A stretch of 64,000 nucleotides of DNA, taken from contig CAVUMR010000002.1 in NCBI GenBank assembly GCA_963742715.1, positions 372,001-436,000 on the forward strand, given 5' to 3'. The stretch's first letter is position 1; each line of letters begins with the position of its first letter. This DNA comes from CAVUMR01 sp963742715. GTDB taxonomy: Bacteria; Actinomycetota; Actinomycetes; Mycobacteriales; Micromonosporaceae. Made by a program: the position numbers and the translations under genes. The notes under the pieces are model-generated. The model did no database searches and had not been told where the DNA came from. It worked only from the letters and a program-made list of their open reading frames with translations. Positions 18,960 through 27,074 of this stretch are shown piece by piece.

Positions 18960-19796
18960 TTAGCCGAGGCGGCTGACGAGGGCGCCGCGGTGCGCGTGTA
19001 CCCAGGCGTACTCGGCCCGGATCAGGTCCGGGATCCCCTCGTCGCGCAGCCGCACCATCGCCGGCATGCCCTCGGCCGCCTTGGCGTCGATCCCGGCCGC
19101 GCACCGGGCCTGCCACCACAGGATCGTGTCGACCACCTCCGACCGGTCGTCCAACCGGTAGGCGTCGCAGACCAGCCGGATCAGCCGGGCCGGCTCGGTC
19201 GGGTCGGTCCAGCCCGGGCCGAGGTCGAGCCACTGCCAACACACATGAGCGAGATCGTGTACGCGCGCGCCCGGCGCCGCGATGTCCCAGTCGAGGAACG
19301 CGACCGGCCGCACCAGGGTGTCGTCGGCGTACACCGTGTTCTTCGGGGACAGGTCGTTGTGGCAGACGACCTCCTGGTCTTCCGCCAGCGCGGTACCGGC
19401 GGTCAGGTCGTGCAACTCGCGGACCAGCCGGGCAAGCTGCCGGAGGGGCTCGTCCGCCCGCAGCGCCGGCGGCCGGGGCGACTCCCACGGGACGTACCCG
19501 TCGATGAAGCTCAGGATCTCCCGACCCTCAGCATCGGTACCGAGGAAGCGCGGCGCGCCGGTCCAGCCTTGGTTCTCCAGGTGCCGGAGCAGCGCGTGGA
19601 CGTAGTCGGCCCGCTCCCACGGAGTGCGCCGCACCGTGTCGCCGATCCGTACCACGGTGTTGACGAATCCCCCGGGCAGTACCTCCGCCGCTCCGGCTCC
19701 GGACGCCGCTCCGGCTCCGGACGCCGCTCCGGCTCCGGACGCCGCTCCGGTTTCGGAGACCGCTCCGTCGTCGGACGTGCGAGGTGGACCGTCCAT
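18960..19796 (-). CDS. Aminoglycoside-phosphotransferase-fold kinase
   Basis: APH/choline-kinase-fold phosphotransferase, 278 aa. The Brenner-type motif HNDLSPKN carries the catalytic Asp, and LDWDIAAPG provides the metal-binding Asp. The ATP-binding start is GGFVNTVVRIGDTVRR, where the usual Lys is replaced within VRR. Before it, residues 12-35 are a repeated Gly/Ala/Ser tract encoded by 18-bp repeats. The start is the ATG at 19796; no Shine-Dalgarno is visible, so translation may be leaderless. It shares a 79-base divergent promoter region with the MBL gene and is followed closely by the HAD gene. Homologues are common actinobacterial orphans; real aminoglycoside resistance is unlikely on sequence grounds. 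Confidence 0.82.
   Translation of the reverse strand: MDGPPRTSDDGAVSETGAASGAGAASGAGAASGAGAAEVLPGGFVNTVVRIGDTVRRTPWERADYVHALLRHLENQGWTGAPRFLGTDAEGREILSFIDGYVPWESPRPPALRADEPLRQLARLVRELHDLTAGTALAEDQEVVCHNDLSPKNTVYADDTLVRPVAFLDWDIAAPGARVHDLAHVCWQWLDLGPGWTDPTEPARLIRLVCDAYRLDDRSEVVDTILWWQARCAAGIDAKAAEGMPAMVRLRDEGIPDLIRAEYAWVHAHRGALVSRLG
19690..19750. repeat. 18-bp coding repeat at N-terminus of APH-like gene
   Basis: Three perfect copies of GCTCCGGCTCCGGACGCC (19690-19743) plus seven bases of a fourth. On the minus strand they encode hexapeptide units of Gly, Ala and Ser. The array lies between the first residues and the ATP-binding domain. Confidence 0.9.
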
Positions 19797-19875
19797 GGTC
19801 CGATAATGGGGGACGACCGGGGCCCGAGCCATGCGATTGGTCGCCGCGGTCCGAGCCACCGGGAGGTGCCGCACC

Positions 19876-20838
19876 ATGGCGAAGCCGTTCGCGTCGTCGG
19901 CGGATCTGGCCGAGAAGACCGAGACCCTGGAAGTCATCGCGGACGGGGTGTACGCGCTGACCGCCGAAGGCGACCCGAACGTGGGCGCCATCGAGGGCGA
20001 GGACTTCCTGGTGTGCTTCGAGGCGCGGGCCACCCCGGTGATGGCCCGGCGCTGGCTGGACCAGTTGCGCGAGTACACCGACAAGCCGGTCCGGTACCTG
20101 GTGCTCAGCCATTACCACGCGGTACGGGTGCTCGGCGCGTCCGCGTTCGGCACCGACGTGATCGTGGCGCACGAACGTACCCGCGAGCTGGTGGCCGAAC
20201 GGGGACAGCAGGACTGGGAGTCCGAGGCGGGCCGGATGCCCCGGCTGTTCACCGGTGCCGAGTCGATCCCCGGCCTGACCTGGCCGACCGTCACGTTCTC
20301 CGACCGGATGACGATCCAGCTCGGGGGCGACCGCGGCGAGCTGCAGTTGCGGTACTGCGGGCGCGGCCACACCGCCGGCGACATCGTGGCGTGGCTGCCG
20401 CGCCAGCGCATCCTGTACGCCGGAGATCTGGTCGAGGCGCAGGCGGCCCTGTACACCGGGGACGCCTTCCACGGCGACTGGTCATCCTCCACATTGGACA
20501 ATGTGGCGGCGCTCGGCGCGGAGGCGCTGATCGGCGGTCGGGGCGCGGTCGTACACGGCGCTGCCGCGGTGACCGCCGCGATCACCCAGACCCGCGAGTT
20601 TCTGCAGGTCATGCGGCGTGAGGTCGGCGCGGTACACGAGCGCGGGGGCACGCTGGCCGAGGCGTTCGCGGCCACCCACGCCGTGCTGGCTCCGACCTAC
20701 GGCGCCTGGCCGATCTTCGAGCACTGCCTGCCGTTCAACGTGCAGCGGCTGTGGGACGAGCTGGACGGCGTCGACTGGCCGCGGATCTGGACCGCGGAGC
20801 GGGACCGCTCGGTCTGGGCAGCGCTGCAGGGTTCGTGA
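19876..20838 (+). CDS. Metallo-beta-lactamase-fold hydrolase, variant metal motif
   Basis: MBL-fold protein, 320 aa. The first metal motif reads HYHAVRVLG where the canonical form is HxHxDH, so the Asp and last His are replaced by Val and Arg. Later metal-fold elements remain: GRGHTAGDIVAWL, YAGDLVEA and VVHGAA. It may bind one metal or act without hydrolysis. The start is the ATG at 19876 after GGGAGG at 19861-19866. Its stop overlaps the next start (TGATG), so it is translationally coupled to the FAD monooxygenase, pointing to a joint pathway, perhaps aromatic breakdown. Confidence 0.85.
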   Translation: MAKPFASSADLAEKTETLEVIADGVYALTAEGDPNVGAIEGEDFLVCFEARATPVMARRWLDQLREYTDKPVRYLVLSHYHAVRVLGASAFGTDVIVAHERTRELVAERGQQDWESEAGRMPRLFTGAESIPGLTWPTVTFSDRMTIQLGGDRGELQLRYCGRGHTAGDIVAWLPRQRILYAGDLVEAQAALYTGDAFHGDWSSSTLDNVAALGAEALIGGRGAVVHGAAAVTAAITQTREFLQVMRREVGAVHERGGTLAEAFAATHAVLAPTYGAWPIFEHCLPFNVQRLWDELDGVDWPRIWTAERDRSVWAALQGS

Positions 20839-22439
20839 TGGCCCCCGCCGCCGGCCGCTACCGCGGCGAACCGGTCGCGATCATCGGTGCCGGTCCGGTC
20901 GGGCAGACCGCGGCGCTGCTGCTGGCCCGGTGGGGGATCCCGACGGTACTGCTGGACCAGCGGGCGCGCCGCGGTTGGATCGGCTCGCGGTCGATCTGCC
21001 AGCAGCGGGACGTGCTCGACATCTGGGCCGCGATCGGCGCCGGCCGGCAGATCGCGGACGAGGGGCTCACCTGGCACACCTCCCGGACGTACTACCGGGA
21101 CGCCGAACTGTTCACGGTGCGGTTCGCCGACCCCGGCCGGTCGGCGTTCCCGCCGTTCGTGAACCTGTCCCAGTCGCGTACCGAGCAGATTCTGGACGCG
21201 CTGATCACCGAGGAGCCGCTCGTCGACGTGCGCTGGTCGCACCAGGTGGTCGGCATCGCGCAGGACGACGACGGGGTGACGCTGCGGTTCTCGAACGGCA
21301 TGCTGCGCGCTCCGTACGTGCTGGCCTGCGCTGGTGGACACACCGAGGTGCGGGACCTGCTCGGCGTACGGTTCGACGGGCACAGCTTCGCCGACCGGTT
21401 CCTGATCTGCGACATCCGCGCCGACCTGGGCGACTGGTCCACCGAGCGGCGGTTCCACTTCGACCCGGAGTGGAACCCCGGCCGGCAGGTGCTCATCCAC
21501 CCGTGCCCGGACTCGACGTACCGGATCGACTGGCAGGTGCCGCCCGACTTCGACGTCGACACCGAGCAGCGCACCGGCGGGCTGGACCGGCGCATCCGGC
21601 AGATCATCGGGGACCGGCCGTACGAGATCATCTGGCGCTCGGTGTACACGTTCTCCACCCGCTGCGTGGACCGGATGGTCGCCGGTCGGGTGCTGCTGGC
21701 CGGCGACTGCGCCCACCTGATGGCCCCGTTCGGTGCCCGTGGCCTCAACTCCGGGGTACCGGACGCGGAGAACGCGGCCTGGAAGCTCGCCTTCGTACTG
21801 CGCGGCTGGGCGCCGCCCGCGCTACTCGACAGCTACCACGACGAGCGGCACGCGGCCGCCCGGGAGAACGTCGAGATCACCAGCGCGACCATGCGCTTCC
21901 TGGTACCGCAGACCGCCGCGGACCGGGCCTACCGGCGCGACGTACTGGAACGGGCGCTGGTCGATCCGGCCGCGGCCGGTGAGGTGGACTCCGGCCGGTT
22001 GGCCGAGCCGTACTGGTACGTCGACTCGCCGCTGACCACCGCCGATCCCGACCGGCCGTTCCCCGGCCGGCCGCCTCGCGGCTCGGTACCGCCGGCACTC
22101 CCCGGGGTACTGGTGCCGGACGTACCGATCCGGCCACCCGCGGGTACCCGCGCCACCCGACTGCGCGAACTGGTCCGGGACGGCTTCCTGTTGCTGGCCA
22201 CGGCACCGGTGGACCTGCCGGCGATGTCAGGGCCGCCGCTGGCGGTACATCTGATAGATGATCTTGATTGTGACGGTGTGCTGGCCGGCGCCTTGGGTGC
22301 CCGGGCGGGTGAAGCGTGGCTGATCCGGCCGGACGGTCACGCGGCGGCGGTACTGCCGACCGGCGACGCGGCGGCGATCACGACCGCGCTGCGGCGGGCC
22401 CTCGGCCACCCGGTGACGGCCGTGGCGGGAGCCGGCTGA
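20838..22439 (+). CDS. FAD-dependent aromatic monooxygenase (class A)
   Basis: Single-component flavoprotein hydroxylase of the PHBH/MhpA type, 533 aa. The Rossmann dinucleotide motif is VAIIGAGPVGQTAALLL at residues 13-29. The FAD ribityl motif GDCAHLMAPFGARGLNSG is near 290, and NAAWKLAFVL follows. Residues about 415-533 form a C-terminal domain like the thioredoxin-fold tail of phenol-type hydroxylases. The start is the ATG at 20838, overlapping the MBL stop by one base. The substrate is probably a phenolic or quinoid compound, but it cannot be named. Confidence 0.9.
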   Translation: MAPAAGRYRGEPVAIIGAGPVGQTAALLLARWGIPTVLLDQRARRGWIGSRSICQQRDVLDIWAAIGAGRQIADEGLTWHTSRTYYRDAELFTVRFADPGRSAFPPFVNLSQSRTEQILDALITEEPLVDVRWSHQVVGIAQDDDGVTLRFSNGMLRAPYVLACAGGHTEVRDLLGVRFDGHSFADRFLICDIRADLGDWSTERRFHFDPEWNPGRQVLIHPCPDSTYRIDWQVPPDFDVDTEQRTGGLDRRIRQIIGDRPYEIIWRSVYTFSTRCVDRMVAGRVLLAGDCAHLMAPFGARGLNSGVPDAENAAWKLAFVLRGWAPPALLDSYHDERHAAARENVEITSATMRFLVPQTAADRAYRRDVLERALVDPAAAGEVDSGRLAEPYWYVDSPLTTADPDRPFPGRPPRGSVPPALPGVLVPDVPIRPPAGTRATRLRELVRDGFLLLATAPVDLPAMSGPPLAVHLIDDLDCDGVLAGALGARAGEAWLIRPDGHAAAVLPTGDAAAITTALRRALGHPVTAVAGAG

Positions 22440-22534
22440 ACGGTCGGATCCGGTGGGGCCAATCGGTTGAACTCGGGCGCGATTCGTTCCGCCGGTCGCT
22501 CCGCGGATGGCACTCTTGCACCGTGGGGCGGTCT

Positions 22535-22888
22535 ATGTCGGGCGGTGGGTCAATGGTCAAGCCTTTCTCGGTCGAGACCACCATGGCGCCGGGACACGGA
22601 GCCCCCTGCGCTGTCGTCACGGCCGGTGGCGCGATCGACTACACGTCCTCCGGGGCGTTCCGGACCGAGCTGGCGCTCGCGCTGGAGGGGGCCCGGGAGG
22701 TCGTCGTCGACCTCGGTGCGGTGACCTTCATCGACAGCAGCGGCCTGTCCGTGCTGATCAGCGGGTACAAGCAGGCGCGCCGCGGAGCGGTCGACTACCG
22801 GCTGCGCAACCTGACGCCGTCCCTGTCGAAGCTGCTGACGATCACCGGTCTGAGCCGGGTGTTCTCGGTGGAGCCGTCCTCGGGCTGA
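22535..22888 (+). CDS. STAS-domain anti-anti-sigma factor
   Basis: Small cytoplasmic STAS protein of the SpoIIAA/RsbV/BldG type, 117 aa. The phosphorylatable serine is in FIDSSGLSVLISG, and VVVDLGAVTFIDSSGL is the family core. It would bind and neutralise an anti-sigma kinase when unphosphorylated. The chosen ATG (22535) lies six bases after GGGG; another in-frame ATG is at 22553. No RsbW-type kinase gene is nearby. The group 2 sigma factor at 1745 is a possible distant beneficiary, but there is no evidence for this. Confidence 0.85.
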   Translation: MSGGGSMVKPFSVETTMAPGHGAPCAVVTAGGAIDYTSSGAFRTELALALEGAREVVVDLGAVTFIDSSGLSVLISGYKQARRGAVDYRLRNLTPSLSKLLTITGLSRVFSVEPSSG

Positions 22889-23008
22889 CCGCCGGGCTCT
22901 GCGGTTCTGTTCGCTTCGTGAGGGGCGGGCCGGCTGGAACTGTCACAGGCGGGTGCCACGATCCGGGTGATCGACCGGGGAGCCGGTCATGACGGAGGGT
23001 TGACGGCA

Positions 23009-23602
23009 ATGCCTGGATTGGTACCACCGGTAGCCGACGAACGCGCCGGGCTGCTGGCCTATCTCGCCCAACAGCGCTATGTGCTGCGGTTGGCCGCGTA
23101 TGGGCTCACCGATGAGCAGGCGCGCGCCACACCGACGGTCAGCACGCTCAGTGTCGGCGGCCTGATCAAGCACGTCTCCCAGACGGAGCGCGCCTGGATC
23201 GACCGGGTCATCGGGCGGGAGCGGCGCTCCGACAAGGACACGGCACAACGCGACTACGGCGACGGGTTCACGCTGGGCCCCGACGAGACGCTCGCCGACG
23301 CGCTGGCCGAGTTCGAGCTGGTGGCCAAGGAAACCGAGGAGGCCATCGCCGGCCTCGACCTGGACAAGCCCGTACCGGTCCCGAGGAATGCCCCGTGGTT
23401 CCCGGCCGACGTGGATGCCTGGTCGGTCCGCTGGGTGCTGCTGCACCTGATCGAGGAGACCGCCCGGCACGCCGGCCACGCCGACCTGGTGCGCGAGTCG
23501 ATCGACGGCGGGACGGCGTTCCCGCTGATGGCCGCCGCCGAGGGCTGGCCGGAGATGCCCTGGATGAAGCCCTGGAAGCCGCCGGCGCCGGTCGACGGGT
23601 AG
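23009..23602 (+). CDS. DinB/DUF664-family protein
   Basis: Four-helix-bundle DinB-like protein, 197 aa. The metal ligand pattern is HVSQTERAW near residue 45 and HLIEETARHAGHADLVRE near 150. This matches the actinobacterial mycothiol-dependent DinB/DUF664 group, which includes thiol transferases. The start is the ATG at 23009, nine bases after GGAGGG at 22994-22999; an earlier ATG at 22967 lacks such a site. A strong terminator hairpin follows at 23615-23645. The enzymatic reaction is unknown. Confidence 0.85.
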   Translation: MPGLVPPVADERAGLLAYLAQQRYVLRLAAYGLTDEQARATPTVSTLSVGGLIKHVSQTERAWIDRVIGRERRSDKDTAQRDYGDGFTLGPDETLADALAEFELVAKETEEAIAGLDLDKPVPVPRNAPWFPADVDAWSVRWVLLHLIEETARHAGHADLVRESIDGGTAFPLMAAAEGWPEMPWMKPWKPPAPVDG

Positions 23603-23614
23603 CCGCCGGCGCAC

Positions 23615-23645
23615 GGTGTCCAGCACCGCCGGCGTGCTGGACACC
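23615..23645 (+). terminator. Terminator of the DinB gene, overlapping the cob promoter
   Basis: Perfect 12-bp stem GGTGTCCAGCAC / GTGCTGGACACC with a 7-base loop, 12 bases after the DinB stop codon. The right arm contains the -35 element of the cobalamin operon promoter. Confidence 0.8.
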
Positions 23646-23666
23646 CTTGATCGCCCGGCCTATATT
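23638..23666 (+). promoter_or_regulatory. Promoter of the cobalamin operon
   Basis: TGGACA (23638-23643), a 17-base spacer and TATATT (23661-23666), one of the best sigma-70-type promoters in the window. It lies just upstream of the riboswitch, with an expected start of transcription near 23673. Confidence 0.65.
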
Positions 23667-23683
23667 CGCCCTGCCCGGCGTCC

Positions 23684-23797
23684 TGGTCGGGTGGCACGAG
23701 AGCCCAGCGAAGTCCGGTTGAAATCCGGCGCTGTCCCGCAACTGTGACGCCCCGCTCCGCGGGGATGAGCCAGGTCGCCAGCTCTCTGCCGCGAACA
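23684..23797 (+). promoter_or_regulatory. Cobalamin riboswitch
   Basis: The conserved core is present in order: AGCCCAGCGAAG, GCGCTGTCCCGCAACTGTGA (23729-23748) and the B12 box GAGCCAGGTCGCCAGC (about 23767-23782). The hairpin CCCCGCTCCGCGGGG lies between them. It sits between the cob promoter and cobU, so it should lower expression of cobU-cobT-cobS-cobC when adenosylcobalamin is abundant. End points are approximate. Confidence 0.92.
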
Positions 23798-23897
23798 CCG
23801 GTCCTCGGCAGAAGGGCGGTTCGTCCATGCTGGGTTCGTCGCTGGTCCTCTGTGGACCCGCGGGGTCCGCTGCAACTGGCCGCGGCGGGGCGTGCTG

Positions 23898-24446
23898 ATG
23901 GCGCTCGCTCTGCTGCTCGGTGGGGTACGCAGCGGAAAGTCCAGCCTGGCCCTGCGGATGGCCGCGGCCTCCGGCCGACCGGTGACCTTGATCGCCACTG
24001 CCGAGGCGCGCGACGACGAGATGGCCGAACGCATCGCGCGCCACCGGGCCGAGCGCCCGACCGGCTGGACCACCCTGGAAGAGCCGACGGAGCTCGTAGA
24101 TGCGCTCGACCGGGCACCCGCCCAGGCGTATGTGATCGTGGACTGCCTCACCCTGTGGGTGGCGAACCTGATCGAGCAGGGTCGGCCGGAGTCGTACATC
24201 GCCTCCCGTGCTGCCGCGGCGGCGGCTCTCGCCTCGACCCGTCCCGGTGGCGCGGTCGCGGTCACCAACGAGGTCGGCTCGGGCGTGATACCGATCAGCG
24301 AGCTGGGTCGGCGGTACACCGAGATCCTCGGTCGGGTGAACCAGCTCTGGGCAGCCGCCGCCGGCCGGTGCCTGCTGGTAGTCGCCGGCCGCACGCTGGA
24401 ACTCGGCGATCCGGCGGCGAGCATGCGGGGCGGGCTCGATGGCTGA
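23898..24446 (+). CDS. cobU: Adenosylcobinamide kinase / cobinamide-phosphate guanylyltransferase
   Basis: Bifunctional CobU/CobP enzyme of cobalamin nucleotide-loop assembly, 182 aa, the normal length. The P-loop is GGVRSGKSSLA at residues 7-17, the guanylylated-His region is IARHRAERP, and LTLWVANL plus TNEVGSGVIP are family segments. The start is the ATG at 23898, behind GCGGGG; the GTG two codons upstream is possible. The gene is first in the operon, about 100 bases after the B12 box, and overlaps cobT by 8 bases. Confidence 0.95.
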   Translation: MALALLLGGVRSGKSSLALRMAAASGRPVTLIATAEARDDEMAERIARHRAERPTGWTTLEEPTELVDALDRAPAQAYVIVDCLTLWVANLIEQGRPESYIASRAAAAAALASTRPGGAVAVTNEVGSGVIPISELGRRYTEILGRVNQLWAAAAGRCLLVVAGRTLELGDPAASMRGGLDG

Positions 24447-25491
24447 CGGCACCCCGTCCCTGCCGGTGTCCCCGTCGCGGTCGGCTGACCCGTCGCTGCT
24501 GGGGCTCCCGGAGTTGCCGGTCTTTCCGGAGCCGGACGAGGCAGCGATGGCGGCCGTCCGGCAGCGCGCGGCGAACGTGCTCCGGCCGGCCGGAGCGCTG
24601 GCCCGACTCGACGAACTCGCGGCGTGGCTGGCCGGCTGGCAGCGGACGAGCCGACCCGGTGTCAAGCGACCGGCCGCGCTGATCTTCGCAGCCGATCACG
24701 GGGTTGCGGCCGATCACGTCAGCGCGTACCCGGCCGCAGTCACCGCCGCCATGCTGAGCGCGCTCACCGACGGCGTGGCCACCGCCGCGGCGATGGCACG
24801 AGCACTCGGCGTACCGCTGTCCGTGGTGGACGTGGGAGTCGGCCGCCCGTCAGACAACCTGCGGGTGCGGCCGGCCCTGTCCGAGGAGCGGTTCGCGGAC
24901 TGCGTGACTGCCGGCCGGCGCGCGGTCGCCGGGCTGGACGCCGGTACCGACCTGCTCGTGCTCGGCGAGATGGGCATCGGCAACACCACCCCGGCCGCCG
25001 CGATCTGCGCGACCTTGTTCGGCGGGCCGGCCGAGGAATGGACCGGACGGGGTACCGGAGTCGACGACGCCCACTACGCGGCGAAGGTCGCCGTGGTGGC
25101 CGCAGCCCGCCAGCGGGTACCCGAGGAAGCCGATCCGATGGAGATCCTGCGCCAGGTCGGTGGCGCCGAACTGGCCGCGCTGGCCGGCGCGGTCGTCGAG
25201 GCGCGGGTGCGGTCGATCCCGGTGGTACTGGACGGATTCGTCGTCACCGCCGCGGTCGCGCCACTGGAGGTGGCCCGGCCGGGAGCACTGGCGCACTGTA
25301 CGGCCGGGCACTGCTCGGGCGAGCCGGGTCATCGGCTGCTGTTGGACAAGCTGGGCAAGCAGCCGCTGCTCGACCTCGGGTTCCGGCTCGGCGAAGGTAG
25401 CGGCGCGCTCGCCGCCGTACCACTGGTGCGGCTCGCCGCGGTCGCGGTCACCGAGGTGGCGACGTTTGACGAGCGCGGGTTGACGCGGTGA
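24439..25491 (+). CDS. cobT: Nicotinate-nucleotide-dimethylbenzimidazole phosphoribosyltransferase
   Basis: Makes alpha-ribazole phosphate, the lower-ligand nucleotide, from nicotinate mononucleotide and a benzimidazole; 350 aa. The active-site region LGEMGIGNTTPAAAI is intact. FAADHGVAADHVSAYP near residue 75 and GFVVTAA near 260 are typical. The C-terminal segment LLDLGFRLGEGSGA carries the usual substrate-binding Glu. The ATG at 24439 overlaps the end of cobU by 8 bases, and the gene end overlaps cobS by 4 bases (GTGA), so translation is coupled along the operon. Confidence 0.95.
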   Translation: MADGTPSLPVSPSRSADPSLLGLPELPVFPEPDEAAMAAVRQRAANVLRPAGALARLDELAAWLAGWQRTSRPGVKRPAALIFAADHGVAADHVSAYPAAVTAAMLSALTDGVATAAAMARALGVPLSVVDVGVGRPSDNLRVRPALSEERFADCVTAGRRAVAGLDAGTDLLVLGEMGIGNTTPAAAICATLFGGPAEEWTGRGTGVDDAHYAAKVAVVAAARQRVPEEADPMEILRQVGGAELAALAGAVVEARVRSIPVVLDGFVVTAAVAPLEVARPGALAHCTAGHCSGEPGHRLLLDKLGKQPLLDLGFRLGEGSGALAAVPLVRLAAVAVTEVATFDERGLTR

Positions 25492-26339
25492 CCGGCCTGC
25501 GGGTCGCGGTCGCGTTTCTTACTCGGGTACCGGTCGGCTCAGCGGAGGTACGACCGATCGACCTGACCCGGTCGGTGCCGTGGTTTCCGGTGGTCGGTGC
25601 GCTGCTCGGTACCGCGGTCGCCGGGGTGTACGCCGCCGCACTGCAGGTACTGCCCGCGCTGGTGGCCGCGGCGGTCGCCATCGGCTGTGGCGTACTGTCC
25701 ACCGGCGCGTTCCACGAGGACGGGCTCGCTGACCTGGTCGACGCGCTCGGTGGGGGCTGGAACCGGGAGGACTCGCTGCGGATCCTGAAGGATCCACGGC
25801 ACGGCACCTTCGGCGTACTGGCCGCCACCTTCGACGTGATCCTCCGCGTCGGGGTGCTGGCCGCGCTCGGTGGTTGGGCGGCGCTGGCGGTACTGCCCGC
25901 GGCACACGCGCTGGCGCGGGCAGCGGCGATCGGGCTGTTGGGGGTGGCCGCACCGGCGACCGGTGATGGGCTGGGTGCCTCGTACGCGACCGCGCTGACC
26001 AGACCGCGGGTGCTGGTCACCATCGGTGTCGGGCTCGCGCTCGGTACTGTCGCGATGGGCTGGTGGGTGGTCCCGGCGGCGCTACTCGCCGCGGCCGGAG
26101 CGGGGATTGTCGGTCGGCTGTCCGTACGCCGGCTCGGGGGTGTCACCGGCGACGCGCTGGGCGCCGCCGAACAGATCGCAGAGATCCTGGTCATGCTGCT
26201 CGGCGTAGCGCTGGTGACTCGTGGCGTCTCGCCGGCCTGGTGGACTCTCTCTGCCTGGTGGACTCTCCCGGGCTGGTCGACTCTGTCTGCCTGGTGGACT
26301 CTCCCGGGCTGGTCGACTCTGTCTGCCTGGTGGACATGA
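25488..26339 (+). CDS. cobS: Adenosylcobinamide-GDP ribazoletransferase (cobalamin synthase)
   Basis: Integral membrane enzyme joining adenosylcobinamide-GDP and alpha-ribazole, 283 aa with six or so hydrophobic segments. The catalytic Mg2+-binding motif is FHEDGLADLVDALGGGW at about residue 75. The normal protein ends near residue 245 (AEILVMLLGVALVTRG). The last 33 residues are a Trp-rich tail of repeated heptad-like units (WWTLSA, WWTLPG, WSTLSA) encoded by a 36-bp tandem repeat. The start is the GTG at 25488 and the end overlaps the next ATG (ATGA). The tail is likely a late addition by repeat expansion. Confidence 0.94.
   Translation: MTGLRVAVAFLTRVPVGSAEVRPIDLTRSVPWFPVVGALLGTAVAGVYAAALQVLPALVAAAVAIGCGVLSTGAFHEDGLADLVDALGGGWNREDSLRILKDPRHGTFGVLAATFDVILRVGVLAALGGWAALAVLPAAHALARAAAIGLLGVAAPATGDGLGASYATALTRPRVLVTIGVGLALGTVAMGWWVVPAALLAAAGAGIVGRLSVRRLGGVTGDALGAAEQIAEILVMLLGVALVTRGVSPAWWTLSAWWTLPGWSTLSAWWTLPGWSTLSAWWT
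26231..26335. repeat. 36-bp tandem repeat (18-bp half-units) at the cobS 3' end
   Basis: Two perfect 36-bp units (26251-26286, 26287-26322) plus 13 bases of a third, made of alternating 18-bp half-units beginning CTGGTGGACTCT or CTGGTCGACTCT. A degenerate half-unit precedes them at 26231-26250. The array is coding in cobS and ends exactly at the ATGA junction with the next gene. Confidence 0.9.
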
Positions 26340-26836
26340 GTCGCGAGTTGTGGCTGGTCCGGCATGGCGCGACCGACTGGAGCGCCGCCGGCCGGTTGAC
26401 CGGCTGGACCGATGTACCGCTGAACGCGCTGGGCCGGGATCAGGCCAGTGCGCTCGCCGCCCGGCTGGCCGGGCAGCGGTTTGCCGGCGCGTGGACCTCG
26501 GATCTGAGCCGTGCAAGGGACACCGCGCTCCTGGCCGGAGTGGACGCGATCGCTGACCCGCGCCTGCGCGAGCTGGACTTCGGCAGCCTTGACGGAATGC
26601 GGTGGGACGAACTGCCCCCGGGTGTACCGGAGCGACTGGTCGAGTTCGACAGCTTCGAGGCGCCCGGTGGCGAGTCGACGGCGGCGTTGCGGGCGCGGGT
26701 GCATGACTTCCTCGATGGCCTGACCGATGGCCATCACCTACTGGTGACGCACGGCGGTGTCATCCGCCTGCTGCTACGGGAGTCCGGGCGCGATTCGGAG
26801 GTACCGCCGGGCGGCTTGATCCGACTGTCGAGCTGA
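26336..26836 (+). CDS. cobC: Histidine phosphatase, CobC-like alpha-ribazole phosphatase
   Basis: Phosphoglycerate-mutase-fold phosphatase, 166 aa. The catalytic histidine motif is LVRHGATDWS at residues 6-15, with THGGVIRLLL providing the second His, Arg in TSDLSRARDTA, and Glu in LRELDFGSLDG. By position as last gene of the cob operon it should remove the 5'-phosphate from alpha-ribazole phosphate or adenosylcobalamin phosphate. It is short for the family (about 200 aa), because the alpha-helical lid is small. The ATG at 26336 overlaps the cobS stop. The gene name is based mainly on context. Confidence 0.85.
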   Translation: MSRELWLVRHGATDWSAAGRLTGWTDVPLNALGRDQASALAARLAGQRFAGAWTSDLSRARDTALLAGVDAIADPRLRELDFGSLDGMRWDELPPGVPERLVEFDSFEAPGGESTAALRARVHDFLDGLTDGHHLLVTHGGVIRLLLRESGRDSEVPPGGLIRLSS

Positions 26837-26960
26837 GGTGTAGTTGGGGCCGTCGTCGGCGGGCGGTGGCGCCGTAGGCTCGGCGCCTTCCCCCGGTGAG
26901 TCTGTGGGCGTGGTTCAGCCAGCACGGCGTAGCGATGCTGCTGACCCGCAGATCCGTCGA

Positions 26961-27074
26961 GTTGGTCTGGCGATTCCGGACGCGTGTACGCACCGTGGTG
27001 TGGCGTTGTCGCTGGCCCGCAGTCACGGTGGGTTGGTCTGGCGATTCCGGACGCGTGAACGCACCGTGGTGTGG
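26961..27074. repeat. 43-bp direct repeat, 71 bp apart
   Basis: Copies at 26961-27003 and 27032-27074 (both starting GTTGGTCTGGCGATTCCGG) differ at one base. The bases between show weaker similarity to those before copy one, so this may be a 71-bp imperfect tandem duplication. It lies in the 272-base gap between cobC and the HNH gene, near the 3' end of the latter. No other feature is visible in the gap. Confidence 0.8.

Noticed and set aside
18960..19796. Aminoglycoside resistance gene
   Set aside because: The APH fold is clear, but it belongs to a broad orphan actinobacterial group and no resistance-specific context or motif is visible.
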